From assembly GCA_021234155.1 (NCBI GenBank), contig JAJEKV010000003.1, positions 18,276,386 through 18,340,385 on the forward strand: DNA of 64,000 bases, in the 5' to 3' direction. This DNA comes from Isoetes taiwanensis. Taxonomy: Eukaryota; Streptophyta; Lycopodiopsida; Isoetales; Isoetaceae. The notes beneath the pieces are model-generated. The model saw only the letters and a list, made by a program, of their open reading frames with translations, was not told the origin of the DNA and made no database searches. This document shows positions 43,966-54,839 of this stretch, one piece after another; positions within the stretch are counted from its first letter, which is position 1, and each line of letters starts with the position of its first letter. The translations under genes were made by a program, and so were the position numbers.

Positions 43966-44118
43966 TTCAATCTCTGTTCTTGATTACCTCTGGCAATTTT
44001 ATGGTTCTTTTACCCATTCAAGTTCTTAGATAGAATTCTTCCAAAATCTCATCTCCAATCCGCTTTCCTATCTAGCCTATCTAGCCTCTGACAGCCTTCT
44101 CCCTTTTACTCTGCATTT

Positions 44119-45555
44119 ATGGCGATTTCCCCCAAAAAAATAAATAAATACCTTTTTCATGGCCCGTCTACCCTAAATTCAAACTCTCTCTCGATCCTCC
44201 ATAATTTCATGCTCCTTCCTGCTGCCCAAAGGGACGCTCTTCTATCTCAGTTAAGTGCATTCCATCTTGATCCTTCAAAAATTATCAAATTTGGGGACTT
44301 TGCTAACCATGAGCCTCTGTCAAAAGATATGAACCATTTCAGCTATCTTGCTCCAAATTGGGATACTCTTGCTCTAGACCAGAGGGGATCCCAAACTTTA
44401 CCAAGATTGGATGAAAATGGAGTTCCAGTACCATTATTTGCACGACCAGCACAGCCAATCATCTCAAATGAGCAATTGGCTTCTGAATTTGCATACCAAC
44501 AGTCCAGGGCCCCTACAAATACACAACTTTTCAGAGGTATTCAACTAAACTCACCTCTGATTGCATCCAAAATTGAATCTTTATCAAAGGTTGCTGTTGT
44601 TGTCAAAGTGGACTCTGTTGGATTGAAAATAGAAAAACTCTGGGATCATCTTTTAAGGCTGCATAAAGGCATTGTCATAAACTCTATTTACTGGCTAAAC
44701 TACCCTTACATTATGGTGGAATGTGGCTGCCCCAAGACTTCAAATTATCTGCTGAAGCTAAGCATCACTACCTGTGACACTTTCCAAATATCCTTCTTAA
44801 AATGGAATGCCACTTTACCCATAAATGAATTCAGAAAGTATCACATTGCTTCTGTCACTATGAGTGAGCTAAGTCCCATTTACTGGAATGAAGATTGCTT
44901 CTCTTCCATCTTTAACACCATTGGCACTTACCTTACCACAGAATATTCACCCTACAAACCTCCCAAATGCTACATACAGCTGGACATCACCAAAGTCATC
45001 CCTACTGCCATATCTTTCTTGGATTTCTTTGGAAAAACATCTATCTTACAACTTAGATGGGTAGGTTTACCAAATCATTGCCAGAGATGTAATTCTAGAC
45101 ATAAGATTGGCAGTGAATGTTTCCTTACTCAAAAGGATACAAATCAGAAGGATCCTCAGGAAAAAGGAATTGCTATCTCAGAGCAATACAAGCAAACCAA
45201 TAATCAAGCATCAGCATGTATTAACAGGTCAGTACAGGATACTCCTCATATTCAAAAAGAATGGAGCAATGTAAATGGAAGTGCTAGAAGGATTCAAAAA
45301 CGCAGGGAATTCAGGAACCTGGCACAACAGAACCATGATATTTCTAACAACTCTCAGCTATCCTACATGACATCATCTTCTGCCAAGCATATGGGAATCA
45401 AGGTCCTAAACAAAGGAATATTTATCAAAGAAAATCGACCAGCAGATGGTTTGGAAAAGCCAGGCATGATAGCAAAAGAATCCTCTCAAGGTGTCTTACA
45501 AATAAGCAAATCAAACATTGAGCAAAACAGAAACAAGCTAAAAGGCAAAGGTTAG
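44119..45555 (+). CDS. LINE ORF1, first part (nucleic-acid-binding)
   Basis: 478 residues from ATG 44,119 to TAG 45,553-45,555. The middle (about residues 165-320) resembles the DUF4283-type region of plant LINE ORF1, with IEKLWDHLLRLHKGIVIN and YIQLDITKVIPTAISF. It is followed by a knuckle-like CQRCNSRHKIGSEC (about 45,082-45,120), an off-spacing relative of the CCHC motif. The reading frame continues past the TAG for about 50 sensible codons to TAA at 45,715. ORF1 proteins coat LINE RNA. The stop looks like a lesion inside a longer ORF1. Confidence 0.75.
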   Translation: MAISPKKINKYLFHGPSTLNSNSLSILHNFMLLPAAQRDALLSQLSAFHLDPSKIIKFGDFANHEPLSKDMNHFSYLAPNWDTLALDQRGSQTLPRLDENGVPVPLFARPAQPIISNEQLASEFAYQQSRAPTNTQLFRGIQLNSPLIASKIESLSKVAVVVKVDSVGLKIEKLWDHLLRLHKGIVINSIYWLNYPYIMVECGCPKTSNYLLKLSITTCDTFQISFLKWNATLPINEFRKYHIASVTMSELSPIYWNEDCFSSIFNTIGTYLTTEYSPYKPPKCYIQLDITKVIPTAISFLDFFGKTSILQLRWVGLPNHCQRCNSRHKIGSECFLTQKDTNQKDPQEKGIAISEQYKQTNNQASACINRSVQDTPHIQKEWSNVNGSARRIQKRREFRNLAQQNHDISNNSQLSYMTSSSAKHMGIKVLNKGIFIKENRPADGLEKPGMIAKESSQGVLQISKSNIEQNRNKLKGKG

Positions 45556-45731
45556 TGGCCACTGATACCCTCAAAAATTGATCTTCATAAGACTTTGACA
45601 AACATCTTGAAGGATTCCAAGAGCAACACCAGCAATCAGAATTTATCAAACAAATCATCTCGAGATATTCCTTTTGAAATAAAAGGTCTCATTCTCACCC
45701 CACAGAGAATAATCTAACCGAGACGTAAGGT

Positions 45732-46883
45732 TTGAATGGAGTTCCATTAATTAATGAAAAAGGTAATGATCATACTGTGCAAGACATGCAACATGGATCC
45801 ACAAGTGCACAAACCCCTTCACACATTGTGGAAAATACAGATAATGAACCTGCAGAAGACAGTGGCAATGATCTCAGTGACATAGAAGTGTCAAATTCAT
45901 TTGCCATTCTTGCAGACATGCCAGAAGATCCAGATGTTGATAATGCTGTTGATGTTATATGCAACAGTCTCACCAAGCCACCCCCCCATCACTCTCACCC
46001 CCCTATCACATCAACCACTCATGCCACTCACTCCATTCCCCCCACTAAACCTTCACCTGAAATAGAAACTGAATCCCCCCTCTTACAGCTCGACTCTGAT
46101 GACATCAAAATCTCAACTTCCAATTTTCCTAATAAATCAGCCATCTCCTCGGAAATAGCTCAGCAGCTACAAGAATTAGAGGTAGTTATAGTGGCAGATG
46201 AGATGTTTGACATGTTAACAGACAAGGTACCAGAAACTCCTGAAAATATGTTAGTTGACTCGAAAGACATATATGAAAAGGCTAGAGATATATCACATGT
46301 CTGGGAACAAAATTTATGGTGTGCAGACTCTCAAGAACACACAGAGCAAGTACAGGGCCAGCAAGACAAGATGGAACATGCAGACTCTACTCAAAAGACA
46401 CCTGCAGATCCATTACACATTCAACAAAATATTCCCAGGCAAGATCTTTCCATTTCAAATGCTGAAATTAATTTGATGTCTAATCTAAATAGGGATAATA
46501 TTGCTCCTGATTACATTGACAATACCCCTGGGATGCCTATGCAACCTGAATGCTGCAAATCCAAATTCTGGCAATGCTCTCACTTTAACAAAAATTCGGA
46601 GGGTATTAACTCTGAAGACTTAGACCTTGATCTGGATCCTCATAAAGAGAATAACCCCAAACAAAACTCTTCAATTCCTGAAGGCCTATGGGATAATGAC
46701 GAGTATCTCATTGCTCATCAAGGTAAGACTTCTGGTAAGACTTCTATTGATAAGACCTCTGCAGATCACTCTATTGCTAAGAAAAACAAAAAGAAAAAAG
46801 GCAGACATATTCTTGGACAGCTACATAACACCCCTGCAGCCAACACTAGGCTTAAATCCAAAAGAGCTACCAGACTTCATTGA
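45732..46883 (+). pseudogene. LINE ORF1, displaced C-terminal part
   Basis: An acidic, Ser/Thr/Asn-rich ORF of 383 residues in another frame, with VSNSFAILADMPEDPDVDNA near its start and a Lys-rich end (KKNKKKKGRHILGQ). FAxL-type acidic segments and a basic tail are common at the C-terminus of plant LINE ORF1. It ends 34 bases before ORF2. I infer that ORF1 once spanned 44,119-46,883 (about 920 residues). Confidence 0.6.
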
Positions 46884-46917
46884 ATTACCCCAAGGTCATC
46901 TCTCCATTATTAACATA

Positions 46918-49900
46918 ATGAAGATTCTCAGTTGGAATCTAAGAGGCATAAAAGGCCCTCTAAAAAGGAGAAGAGCCATCTCACAAATTAGAAGCTATGA
47001 TGCAGACATCATTCTTCTTCAAGAACTTAGACTGCCAAGCTTTGAGTGTTCTAATCTAGCAGACTGGATTGGCCCTGGATTTTCCTCTACCTGGATTGAA
47101 GCAACTGGGACCTCAGGAGGACTCTGCATTATCTGGAGACATCTTACTCATATTTCTGTTTTCACAAGCCCATGCAGATCTTGGCAATCAGTAATTCTTA
47201 AACATAATGATTCTAGATTTGGTGTGATAAATATTTATGCCTCCACAGAATCTAGATCTAGGGCTAACACTTGGCTCACTGTCAACAATCACATTGCATC
47301 TAGTGATTGTGACACCTGGATTGTGGCAGGGGACTTTAATAACACACCTAACTGGGACTTGAAAATTGGTAAAAATCTGAACATGTCTTCTCCAGAAAGA
47401 GCTCAATGGGATCAATTGCTTGACAACCATTTTCTTCAGCATATCCCATCTTCCACAGCAGCCTACACTTGGTCCAACAAGCAAGAAGGGAATAGTAGAG
47501 TCTACTGTGCACTTGACAGATTCTACATAAACAATACTGACAATGAAGTCTGGAATAATTGCTTGGTATACAGTGACGAATGTACTTCAATTTCTGATCA
47601 CCAGCCTCAATTTTTTACCACCAATCTTATGCTTTCCATCAAGAGACATGGTAACACTCCTTTTAAGTTGAATTGCTCCCTCCTTGACTCTGATTCTTTC
47701 TGTCAGGATTTCATTGCCTATTATACCACTCTTCCCAAAGTCAGATCTACAAATTCCATGAGAACCTTTTATGCTAAAATTAAAAATTCCAAGGCCTGGA
47801 TTAAACAGTGGTCAAAGAATCATCATAACATCAAGCAGGAAGAAAAGCAATCCTATCTACAGGAAATGAAGGAGATCAGAATAAATCTGCAACAAGACCC
47901 CTTCAACATTGATCTCCATAGGCGAGAGGGAAATCTAGAAATGGTAATTAAAACTATTGAGGAGCTGGAAGCAAAAGGTGCATCTATCAGATGTAAACTT
48001 AAATACTTATCCAATTTGGATCATGGCAATTCAAGATTCTTTTACAGAGTGGCTAAGTCTAGGCTCCTGAAAAGTCAACTTATCTCAGTCAAAGATGAAA
48101 ATGACAACACTATTACTGATCAGAAAGAAATTTCTAATTTCTTCTGCTCAAACTATGCTAATATTTTCTCTCAACCGAGAGATAGACATATCCAAATTGC
48201 AGAAGCTAAATCATTCACTGATTTGATTGAAATCAATGACCTTCACAGTAACATTGCAATGAATCCTGCAATTGAGGCTAGTCCAAATGAAGATGAGATT
48301 CTCTTCACCCTAAAAAGTTTGGCAAAAGGTAAAAGTCCAGGTCCAGATGGGCTGCCACCTGAATTTTTCATTACTTTTTGGGAAATCATCAAAGATGACT
48401 TTGTGCATATGATCAAAGGATTCTGGAATTCAAATCACCTCCATCCTTCTCTATCAGCTGGCCTCATTACTCTAATTCCTAAGGTGGACAATCCTCAGTC
48501 TTTCTCTGATTGGAGGCCTATTTCTCTTACAAACTCCACCTATAAGGTCTGTGCCAAAATCATAGCTAACAGGGTTAAATCTCATCTCCAAAATGTTATC
48601 AGCTCGAACCAATCTGCTTTCCTTCCCAACAGATTCATCCTAGACAATTACATTGCAGCCATGGAGGGAATGCATTGGAATAATCTTAGTAAGCAAAACT
48701 GTATCTTGCTCAAACTTGACTTCTCAAAGGCTTTTGATACTGTTAGATGGAACTTTCTAGAATTCTCTCTTCAAAAGCTTGGGTTCAGTGAAAAGATCAT
48801 TAAGCTTATCTTGGGCCTAAATTCTAGATCTCAATCAACTGTTCTTGTTAATGGTTCCCCTGGCTACTTTTTCCCTCTAGCTCGAGGTGTGAGACAGGGA
48901 TGTCCCCTAGCACCTTATTTATTCTTGGCTGTAGCAGAGATGTTAACTAGGGTGATTACCTATCATCAATCTATGGGGAATATTATTGGCCTTAATCTTC
49001 CTGACAATTCAACCAAACTGTGCATCCTCCAATATGCAGATGATTCCTTCAGCTTTCTCAAAAATGACTCCAGCAACATTGCCAATTTCCTTCACATCAT
49101 TCACATCTTTGGAGCTGCTTCTGGAATTCAACTGAATCTTAACAAATGCACTATTATAGGTGAGGTAGACACCAATAACATTTCAGGAATCAAATGCATT
49201 AGACCAACTGAGACAACAAATCTGTTAGGCATGCCTCTGTCTCTCAATCCCAGTCTGAAAGAGTTATGGTCCCCTATAGTTGCAAGAATTAGAAAGAAAT
49301 TAGGCAATTATGGCAATTGTCTCTCTCTTGCTGGGAGAACAATAATTGCTAATTCTGTCATTGCTGCCTCCCACATTTATTATTCCTCAGCTCTCTTGGC
49401 TCCTAAAGGCATCTACCAACAAATTGAGAGAATTGTAAGAAATTTTATCTGGAAGAATCACCACATGGTAAACTGGAATACTACCACCAGAAGTAAGAAA
49501 GATGGTGGCCTTGGCTGCAAAAACTTGATCCTTCAGGGCTATGCTTTAGCTGGGAAATACATTTGGAAATCCCTATCCAATCACAACAACCCAGCCATGA
49601 TTTTCATCAAACATTGGCTATCTTGTAGCCATCCCAAAGGGCATCCTTCCATCAGTCATAACTTACCTTCCTCAGCTTTCACGACTCTGAAACCTGCCCC
49701 TAATACTTCTCCTCTCATGAGAAATTTTATTCTGGCCTGGAATAAGGTTCACAAAATCTTTGACCCATCTGATATTGGGAAGAGCCATTCCAACACAAGT
49801 TTATTTTGGAATCCCAACTTTTCCAGAGATAACATTACCCCTCTGGCCATTAATCACCCAAAGATTTATAAAAAATGGATGTCAAATGATATTTTAAATC

Positions 49901-50748
49901 TTGGTGATCTCTGGGATCACAATAGATGGATCTCCTGGACCAATTTGAAAAATAAAATTAGGGGCAGCTCTTCTGACAAAATTATTTTTAGATTTATCAT
50001 GCAAAGAGTTAGAAATGTCAACATTCAGAACAATCCTATCACTGCCCAATGGACCCTTTCTGGTAAGCCCAGTTATAATGTTTCCAAGATCTACAATGGC
50101 TTAAATAAGCCTCAAGTCCCATCCAAATCTAAGCTCTATTGGGGTCTTTCAGATGACACTGAAATCAAATTGTTCCAAAATATCTGGCTCTCCTACCTCC
50201 CACCCAAGATTTCATACTTTGCATGGCTAATTGCAAATAAGAGTGTGTCATGCTTGGAAGCTATGTCAAGGCACTACAATTCAGCAACAAATTCTTTAAC
50301 AAATTCAGTGAATCCCTCTTGCCCTCTTGGTTGCAGTTATATAGAATCTATGGAGCATATATTTGGCTGTGTAAAACTTAATACCTTTTGGACATGGTTT
50401 GAAGAGACCTTTCATATAAATTGCCCTGCTACTTTGCTTGAATTTTTGATGAATGATGATGCATTTAAGAATTCTTTATGCTGTATTGCTTTATGGAATG
50501 TCTGGAAGCATAGAAATAGGTGCCAATATGGAGGGAAACAAATATCTATATTCTGGATTAAATCTCAGGTTATATATGACATTGAGATGGTTGCAACCAG
50601 TCAAAAACACCTGCACAAAGATGATGTGGATACAAAATGGTTAAACATAGGCCAATTCATGGGAGCTCATAAACTGTTTAAACTAAATTGTCATGATTCA
50701 CTTACTAACATTCATTGTATTTCTGCTAGATTACATGAGGAGTCTTAG
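46918..50748 (+). CDS. LINE ORF2: endonuclease and reverse transcriptase
   Basis: The start is set at ATG 46,918 (MKILSWNLRGIKG), the normal start of L1 endonuclease, although the frame is open further upstream. About 1276 residues. The APE endonuclease shows SWNLRGI, LLQELRL, VAGDFNNTPN and SISDHQPQF, containing the usual N, E, D/N and SDH residues. The RT shows GKSPGPDGLPPEFF, DWRPISLTNSTYK, QSAFLPNRFILDN, LLKLDFSKAFDTVRW, GVRQGCPLAPYLFL and the catalytic LQYADDSFSFL (about 49,028). A C-terminal zinc-binding RVT segment follows (PKISYFAWLIANKSV; CPLGCSYIESMEHIFGC, about 50,200-50,370). There is no stop or frameshift, so ORF2 could be functional. No RNase H is seen. Confidence 0.95.
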   Translation: MKILSWNLRGIKGPLKRRRAISQIRSYDADIILLQELRLPSFECSNLADWIGPGFSSTWIEATGTSGGLCIIWRHLTHISVFTSPCRSWQSVILKHNDSRFGVINIYASTESRSRANTWLTVNNHIASSDCDTWIVAGDFNNTPNWDLKIGKNLNMSSPERAQWDQLLDNHFLQHIPSSTAAYTWSNKQEGNSRVYCALDRFYINNTDNEVWNNCLVYSDECTSISDHQPQFFTTNLMLSIKRHGNTPFKLNCSLLDSDSFCQDFIAYYTTLPKVRSTNSMRTFYAKIKNSKAWIKQWSKNHHNIKQEEKQSYLQEMKEIRINLQQDPFNIDLHRREGNLEMVIKTIEELEAKGASIRCKLKYLSNLDHGNSRFFYRVAKSRLLKSQLISVKDENDNTITDQKEISNFFCSNYANIFSQPRDRHIQIAEAKSFTDLIEINDLHSNIAMNPAIEASPNEDEILFTLKSLAKGKSPGPDGLPPEFFITFWEIIKDDFVHMIKGFWNSNHLHPSLSAGLITLIPKVDNPQSFSDWRPISLTNSTYKVCAKIIANRVKSHLQNVISSNQSAFLPNRFILDNYIAAMEGMHWNNLSKQNCILLKLDFSKAFDTVRWNFLEFSLQKLGFSEKIIKLILGLNSRSQSTVLVNGSPGYFFPLARGVRQGCPLAPYLFLAVAEMLTRVITYHQSMGNIIGLNLPDNSTKLCILQYADDSFSFLKNDSSNIANFLHIIHIFGAASGIQLNLNKCTIIGEVDTNNISGIKCIRPTETTNLLGMPLSLNPSLKELWSPIVARIRKKLGNYGNCLSLAGRTIIANSVIAASHIYYSSALLAPKGIYQQIERIVRNFIWKNHHMVNWNTTTRSKKDGGLGCKNLILQGYALAGKYIWKSLSNHNNPAMIFIKHWLSCSHPKGHPSISHNLPSSAFTTLKPAPNTSPLMRNFILAWNKVHKIFDPSDIGKSHSNTSLFWNPNFSRDNITPLAINHPKIYKKWMSNDILNLGDLWDHNRWISWTNLKNKIRGSSSDKIIFRFIMQRVRNVNIQNNPITAQWTLSGKPSYNVSKIYNGLNKPQVPSKSKLYWGLSDDTEIKLFQNIWLSYLPPKISYFAWLIANKSVSCLEAMSRHYNSATNSLTNSVNPSCPLGCSYIESMEHIFGCVKLNTFWTWFEETFHINCPATLLEFLMNDDAFKNSLCCIALWNVWKHRNRCQYGGKQISIFWIKSQVIYDIEMVATSQKHLHKDDVDTKWLNIGQFMGAHKLFKLNCHDSLTNIHCISARLHEES

Positions 50749-51349
50749 CAGAGACTTTGGCACTTCAGTTGAGCAGGGGAATGACAGACCAACAGTTTGA
50801 GTTTTATAGGGAATGTTATTACCATCATAGGGGACTGGCAGATGCATATGGAACCTTAATTATTCTGATGTCAACCACCAATGCAGACAGGTTGATCATT
50901 GAGCTGAACTGGGGAGATGGCAGAACTCTTGTACTTCAACCAAACTTCCAAGCTCAATTTGATTTTCTACACTCCTATCACTTTCACACAACTCATCTCA
51001 ACATCCAAAATCAGTGACCTGTACCTATCCCTTTTTGGCTTGGATCAGACTTACATATAACTTTTACATCTACATTTTTCTGCAGGAATTGAGCTGATAT
51101 AAGTGTGTACTGGGGCTGCCTACATATTAAGCTGCAGCACACCACATACTTCATTTTCTTCTACAGTTAGTTATCTACTGTTTTTGCTAGCATATAACAC
51201 TATTATGTGTTTACAACAGCACCTATCTCATTTGGATTTATTTGCACGTTTTATTATGAGTAGCTTATTTATAAAGGCTCACTCAATATGTTGTACCTTT
51301 TTCTATAATTAATGGAAAAAACCCCATTCACTCAAAAAAAAAAAAAAAA
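50749..51349 (+). other. LINE 3' untranslated region and A tail
   Basis: A 600-bp tail with an 86-residue ORF (50,757-51,017) that is not recognised. The element ends in about 17 A, 51,334 onward. Confidence 0.75.
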
Positions 51350-51367
51350 AAGAAAAGAGCACAACTA
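51350..51367 (+). repeat. LINE target-site duplication, right
   Basis: AAGAAAAGAGCACAACTA, identical to 43,459-43,476; its first A bases merge with the poly-A tail. Confidence 0.92.
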
Positions 51368-51760
51368 GCATATTGCTATGAATAGTAAAAACAAAAGAAT
51401 GACAAATCCTCTAAATTGTGGGATCGAAGGTGTATTTTCACCTGATATCCAAGTAGGAATGCAAGCCAACAAACGAAAACGGGGAGAATCATTATGTGAG
51501 ACCTTATATTCCTACAAATAGAAAATTAGACAACCATCAGCCTATAAAAATACAAATTAAGTGAATCTAAATCAAATAAAAGAATCTCTTTGATTGAAAC
51601 AACAATTGAATCATCACTTGCAACCTAGAAAGTTGGAGTTTCATGAAGATAAGCTTTCAATGCAATTTTGTGTCCACGGATAGAATCAAATCATTTGTAA
51701 CATGGCAAGGTCAGTCATGACTTGCAAGCATAAAAATACCAGTTAGAGCTCTAAAATTGG

Positions 51761-51787
51761 AAAAAAAAAAAAAAAAAAAAAAAAAAA
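51761..51787 (+). repeat. Poly-A run of 27
   Basis: 27 consecutive A; possibly the tail of an older retrotransposed sequence, but no element is recognised upstream. Confidence 0.85.
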
Positions 51788-52041
51788 GATATGTTGGCAC
51801 CCTGTAATCTGGGGTCGAACAGTCAAAATGCAAATACACATAGAGTAATAAAAACAATGAATTGAGACATAAACCCTTGTCTTGCTTGAAATAATGTTAT
51901 TATGAACCATTCTTGCTTGAATGAGACATACAACTAGTTCTAGCCAGACAGTGGAGTTTTCCCCAGATAACCATTTAGGTGCACACTTTGCAGCTCTGGA
52001 AAACTCCTTTCCACTTAATTAGCAGTTCCAACTAACCTTAA

Positions 52042-52083
52042 AGAATAGAATAGAATAGAATAGAATAGAATAGAATAGAATAG
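52042..52083 (+). repeat. (AGAAT)n microsatellite
   Basis: About eight pentamer copies followed by a T run. Confidence 0.95.
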
Positions 52084-52735
52084 TTTTTTTAACGTCCACG
52101 GAGACCAATAGGTCATGGGACCCATACAATGGGCTAGTACAGTCATTACTACTAGGATTAAAAAACCCCTGCCTCGAAAGTGATCGGCCAAACTCACCAT
52201 TCCACACTAGCTTTATACATACTTTCATATGAACACTCCTCACTAACCTTTGCAAATCATATAGCAAATATACTCGAACCTTGAATTGCTAACATTACCA
52301 CCTTATGATGAACAATGTACTTGCGTTTCAAATGGATTTGCATTACTCAAAACTTAAGACACATAGAAACATCCATTGGAATGAAAGGTAGAAATATTTT
52401 TTCTACTTTCATGCCACTCTCAAATACCAAGTTGCATCCCTAATCACAATGATATCTCACATGGCATCTAATAGTGAACTAACTTTCGTTGACGTAAACA
52501 TTGCATAGAGGTTTTTTTTTTCCAGTAACTCTGTGAATTGTTCCCAAATGCCAAATAGATCAGTATCCAATATTATAGTGCAAAACATTGCCATATAGTT
52601 TGAGATAGAGTGGATTCATTAGTCTTTTTAATCCACATCGTGTTTGAGATTTTGCTTTCTCAATAATCGCAATTGACTTATCTTACAAATGGGAGTATGT
52701 TCAATGAACATCTTGCAGATTCCACTCGTACTTCT

Positions 52736-54676
52736 TGTTGCCCCCAAAGGGCAACATGCTAAGTGCTGAAAACTGCTGGAAAGTGCTGGGTGCAAAGTGC
52801 TGGAAAGTGCTGGGTGCTGGAAAGTGCTGGAAGACTAGGTCAAAGTTTGGAAGACTCTTGGCATTTAACATTGATATGGAGGTCAAAGGATGTTCTTTCT
52901 TCAGGTCAACAAGTGCTCGAGGTTCAAATTTACATGAGGTACTTTATTTGAGGTCAAAATGCTTAGTCAAAAAGTATGCTCTAGAAGATTCTGGGTTATG
53001 AAGTTTGGAAGACATTTTTTGAAGATTGGAAGTCAAAGAGTTTGGAAGACCCCATGGTGCTTGATTTTATCCCTTAGCCATTCTCATCCAATCATTGTTC
53101 ATATTCTATCTCTATCCATTGAGATTTTCTAGCCATTTCTTCCCACACCCATACCCTCCTTTTTGTTTACCCTTGCCTACCTTATTTTGCCTTACCCAAA
53201 TTTTCCTTTCTCCATTACATCCACATCCCCCCATTGCCTCTATACTTTCTCACTTCATATGACATTTGTTTTTGCAAATTTCCCTAGCCTAGACCCTTTT
53301 GCAAGTCCTTACCATTATGCCATGCCACTTGTATACTTTATGGAATATTCTTGACCATTATGCCCAAGGACTTAGCATATTCCCAAAGAAAAATTAGGGT
53401 TGCCATTGCTAAAGTGATCCACCTCTTCAATTTTCTATAAGTGACCTTTTAAAACCATGGCCTAGCTTTGCAAAAATAAAAAATACAGCATATTCCATGG
53501 ATATACGGGAAAAAATACTTAAATCGTGTCGCTATTTTTCTCGAGAAAATACAGCCAAGAACCCTAAATTTCTGCTTCCACCTCGAATCTCACCGGATTT
53601 GGCACCGTAACCCCTAATCTACCTATTTTGACCTTCCCACTCTTTATGAACCGAATAAACCCATCAATCAAGGCTAAGATTAAGCAAACATTTGAAAACT
53701 AAGATAAAAACATGGGATTCGACAAAAGGATTTTCTTGAAGGCCCAGAAACGTACAAACCTTACTGTGATCATTGTTGAGCATGACCGAAGGATTTTGGA
53801 AGTCTCTGAGTACTCCCCGATCAAGTCACAAGAGATTTGGTTGGAAATTATCTATTGAAACTTTTATTGACCTGAAGTTGATTTTGAAGTACTTGAATTA
53901 TTATTTCCCAACATTATTATGATTGATTTACATTCCTATCAATGAAATTCGATGCCTATCTCAAGAAATTATCTCATTATGATCCTTTACAATTTTTCCT
54001 CTGCTCAAAATTTTATAGAAAAATCCCCTGAGTACTTTTGATTACCTTTGACCCATTTGCCATCAATACTTGAAGCATCTGGAACCTATATGCCTTGAAA
54101 AATCCAAAAATCCTACTCACAACTTGAGTTAGAAATTTTTGCACTCTGTTTTATATTCTTGATCAGATTTTGCCAAATCCAAATACAAAAATTACTTTTG
54201 CTTATCCAGATGACAATCGACCATTTGCCTAGATTCCTTATCACCACTAAAGCACATTTGCTTTGAGATTCTCAACAACTCGTCCCGGCAACTCCAAAAT
54301 TTCAATCTCGATCAATTGTTTTCCAGATTTTGACCGCTATTGACCAAATTTTGATCGTACACTTTGAGCTCGAATAACTCACAAACTATACTTCCGACTT
54401 GGTCGGAAGCTTTACCATTGAGTACCTACATCTTTTCTGACTAAGTCTATAGTGGTTGACTCAAAAATCGATTTGCATATCAATGCCACAACTGTTTTGA
54501 TAAAGGTGTCAATTTCTCGAAAATGGGAAAGGTACAAATCTTCAAGTTTTTGACTTATCATTGAAATTTGCTTGCATAGATTGATCACCTTAAGTGATCC
54601 GAGGTTCTAACCCCAATTTGAGTGAAAGCTCAAGTTGGTTCCTTGTGGTTGATCCTGCCGTGGTTTAGGGTCAACA
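52736..54676 (+). repeat. 5' LTR of the gypsy element (1941 bp)
   Basis: It starts with a small palindrome (TGCCCCCAAAGGGCA) and a run of AAAGTGCTGG-like decamers (52,768-52,830). It aligns with 60,989-62,933 throughout, with differences concentrated at C/G-containing sites. Confidence 0.95.
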
Positions 54677-54679
54677 TTT

Positions 54680-54698
54680 TGGAGGTTCTACCGAGATT
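54680..54698 (+). other. Primer binding site, tRNA-Gln type
   Basis: TGGAGGTTCTACCGAGATT begins three bases after the LTR. It is complementary, with one mismatch, to the 3' end of plant cytosolic tRNA-Gln as I recall it. Confidence 0.65.
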
Positions 54699-54839
54699 TC
54701 TACCTGGATTTTCGAACTCATGGCTCCAAAACAAAAGTTTCCAGCAGCGAGGAAACCAATGGAAGATCGGAGACTTCGTAACCCTTTAGAGATAGACCTC
54801 TTCCCCTAATTTTGCAAGTGGATTACTTCAAAGCTTGCC

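Larger units (their letters stand above)
43477..51349 (+). mobile_element. Full-length L1-type LINE
   Basis: A 7.9-kb element with a 5' untranslated region, ORF1 (broken once), an intact ORF2 with endonuclease and reverse transcriptase, a 3' untranslated region and an A tail, flanked by an 18-bp target duplication. The empty site can be read from the neighbouring duplicate copy. Plant L1 elements move by target-primed reverse transcription. Confidence 0.95.
51368..52735. other. Non-coding stretch between LINE and gypsy element
   Basis: The first 70 bp continue the duplication copy interrupted by the LINE. A 27-base A run (51,761-51,787) and an (AATAG)n microsatellite follow. No gene is recognised. 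Confidence 0.5.

Noticed and set aside
51761-51787. Poly-A run as evidence of a second LINE or processed gene
   Set aside because: No coding remnant or target duplication could be found upstream.
52735-53001. 88-residue ORF, repeated near 60,988
   Set aside because: It falls inside the gypsy LTRs and reads through decamer repeats; no protein features.
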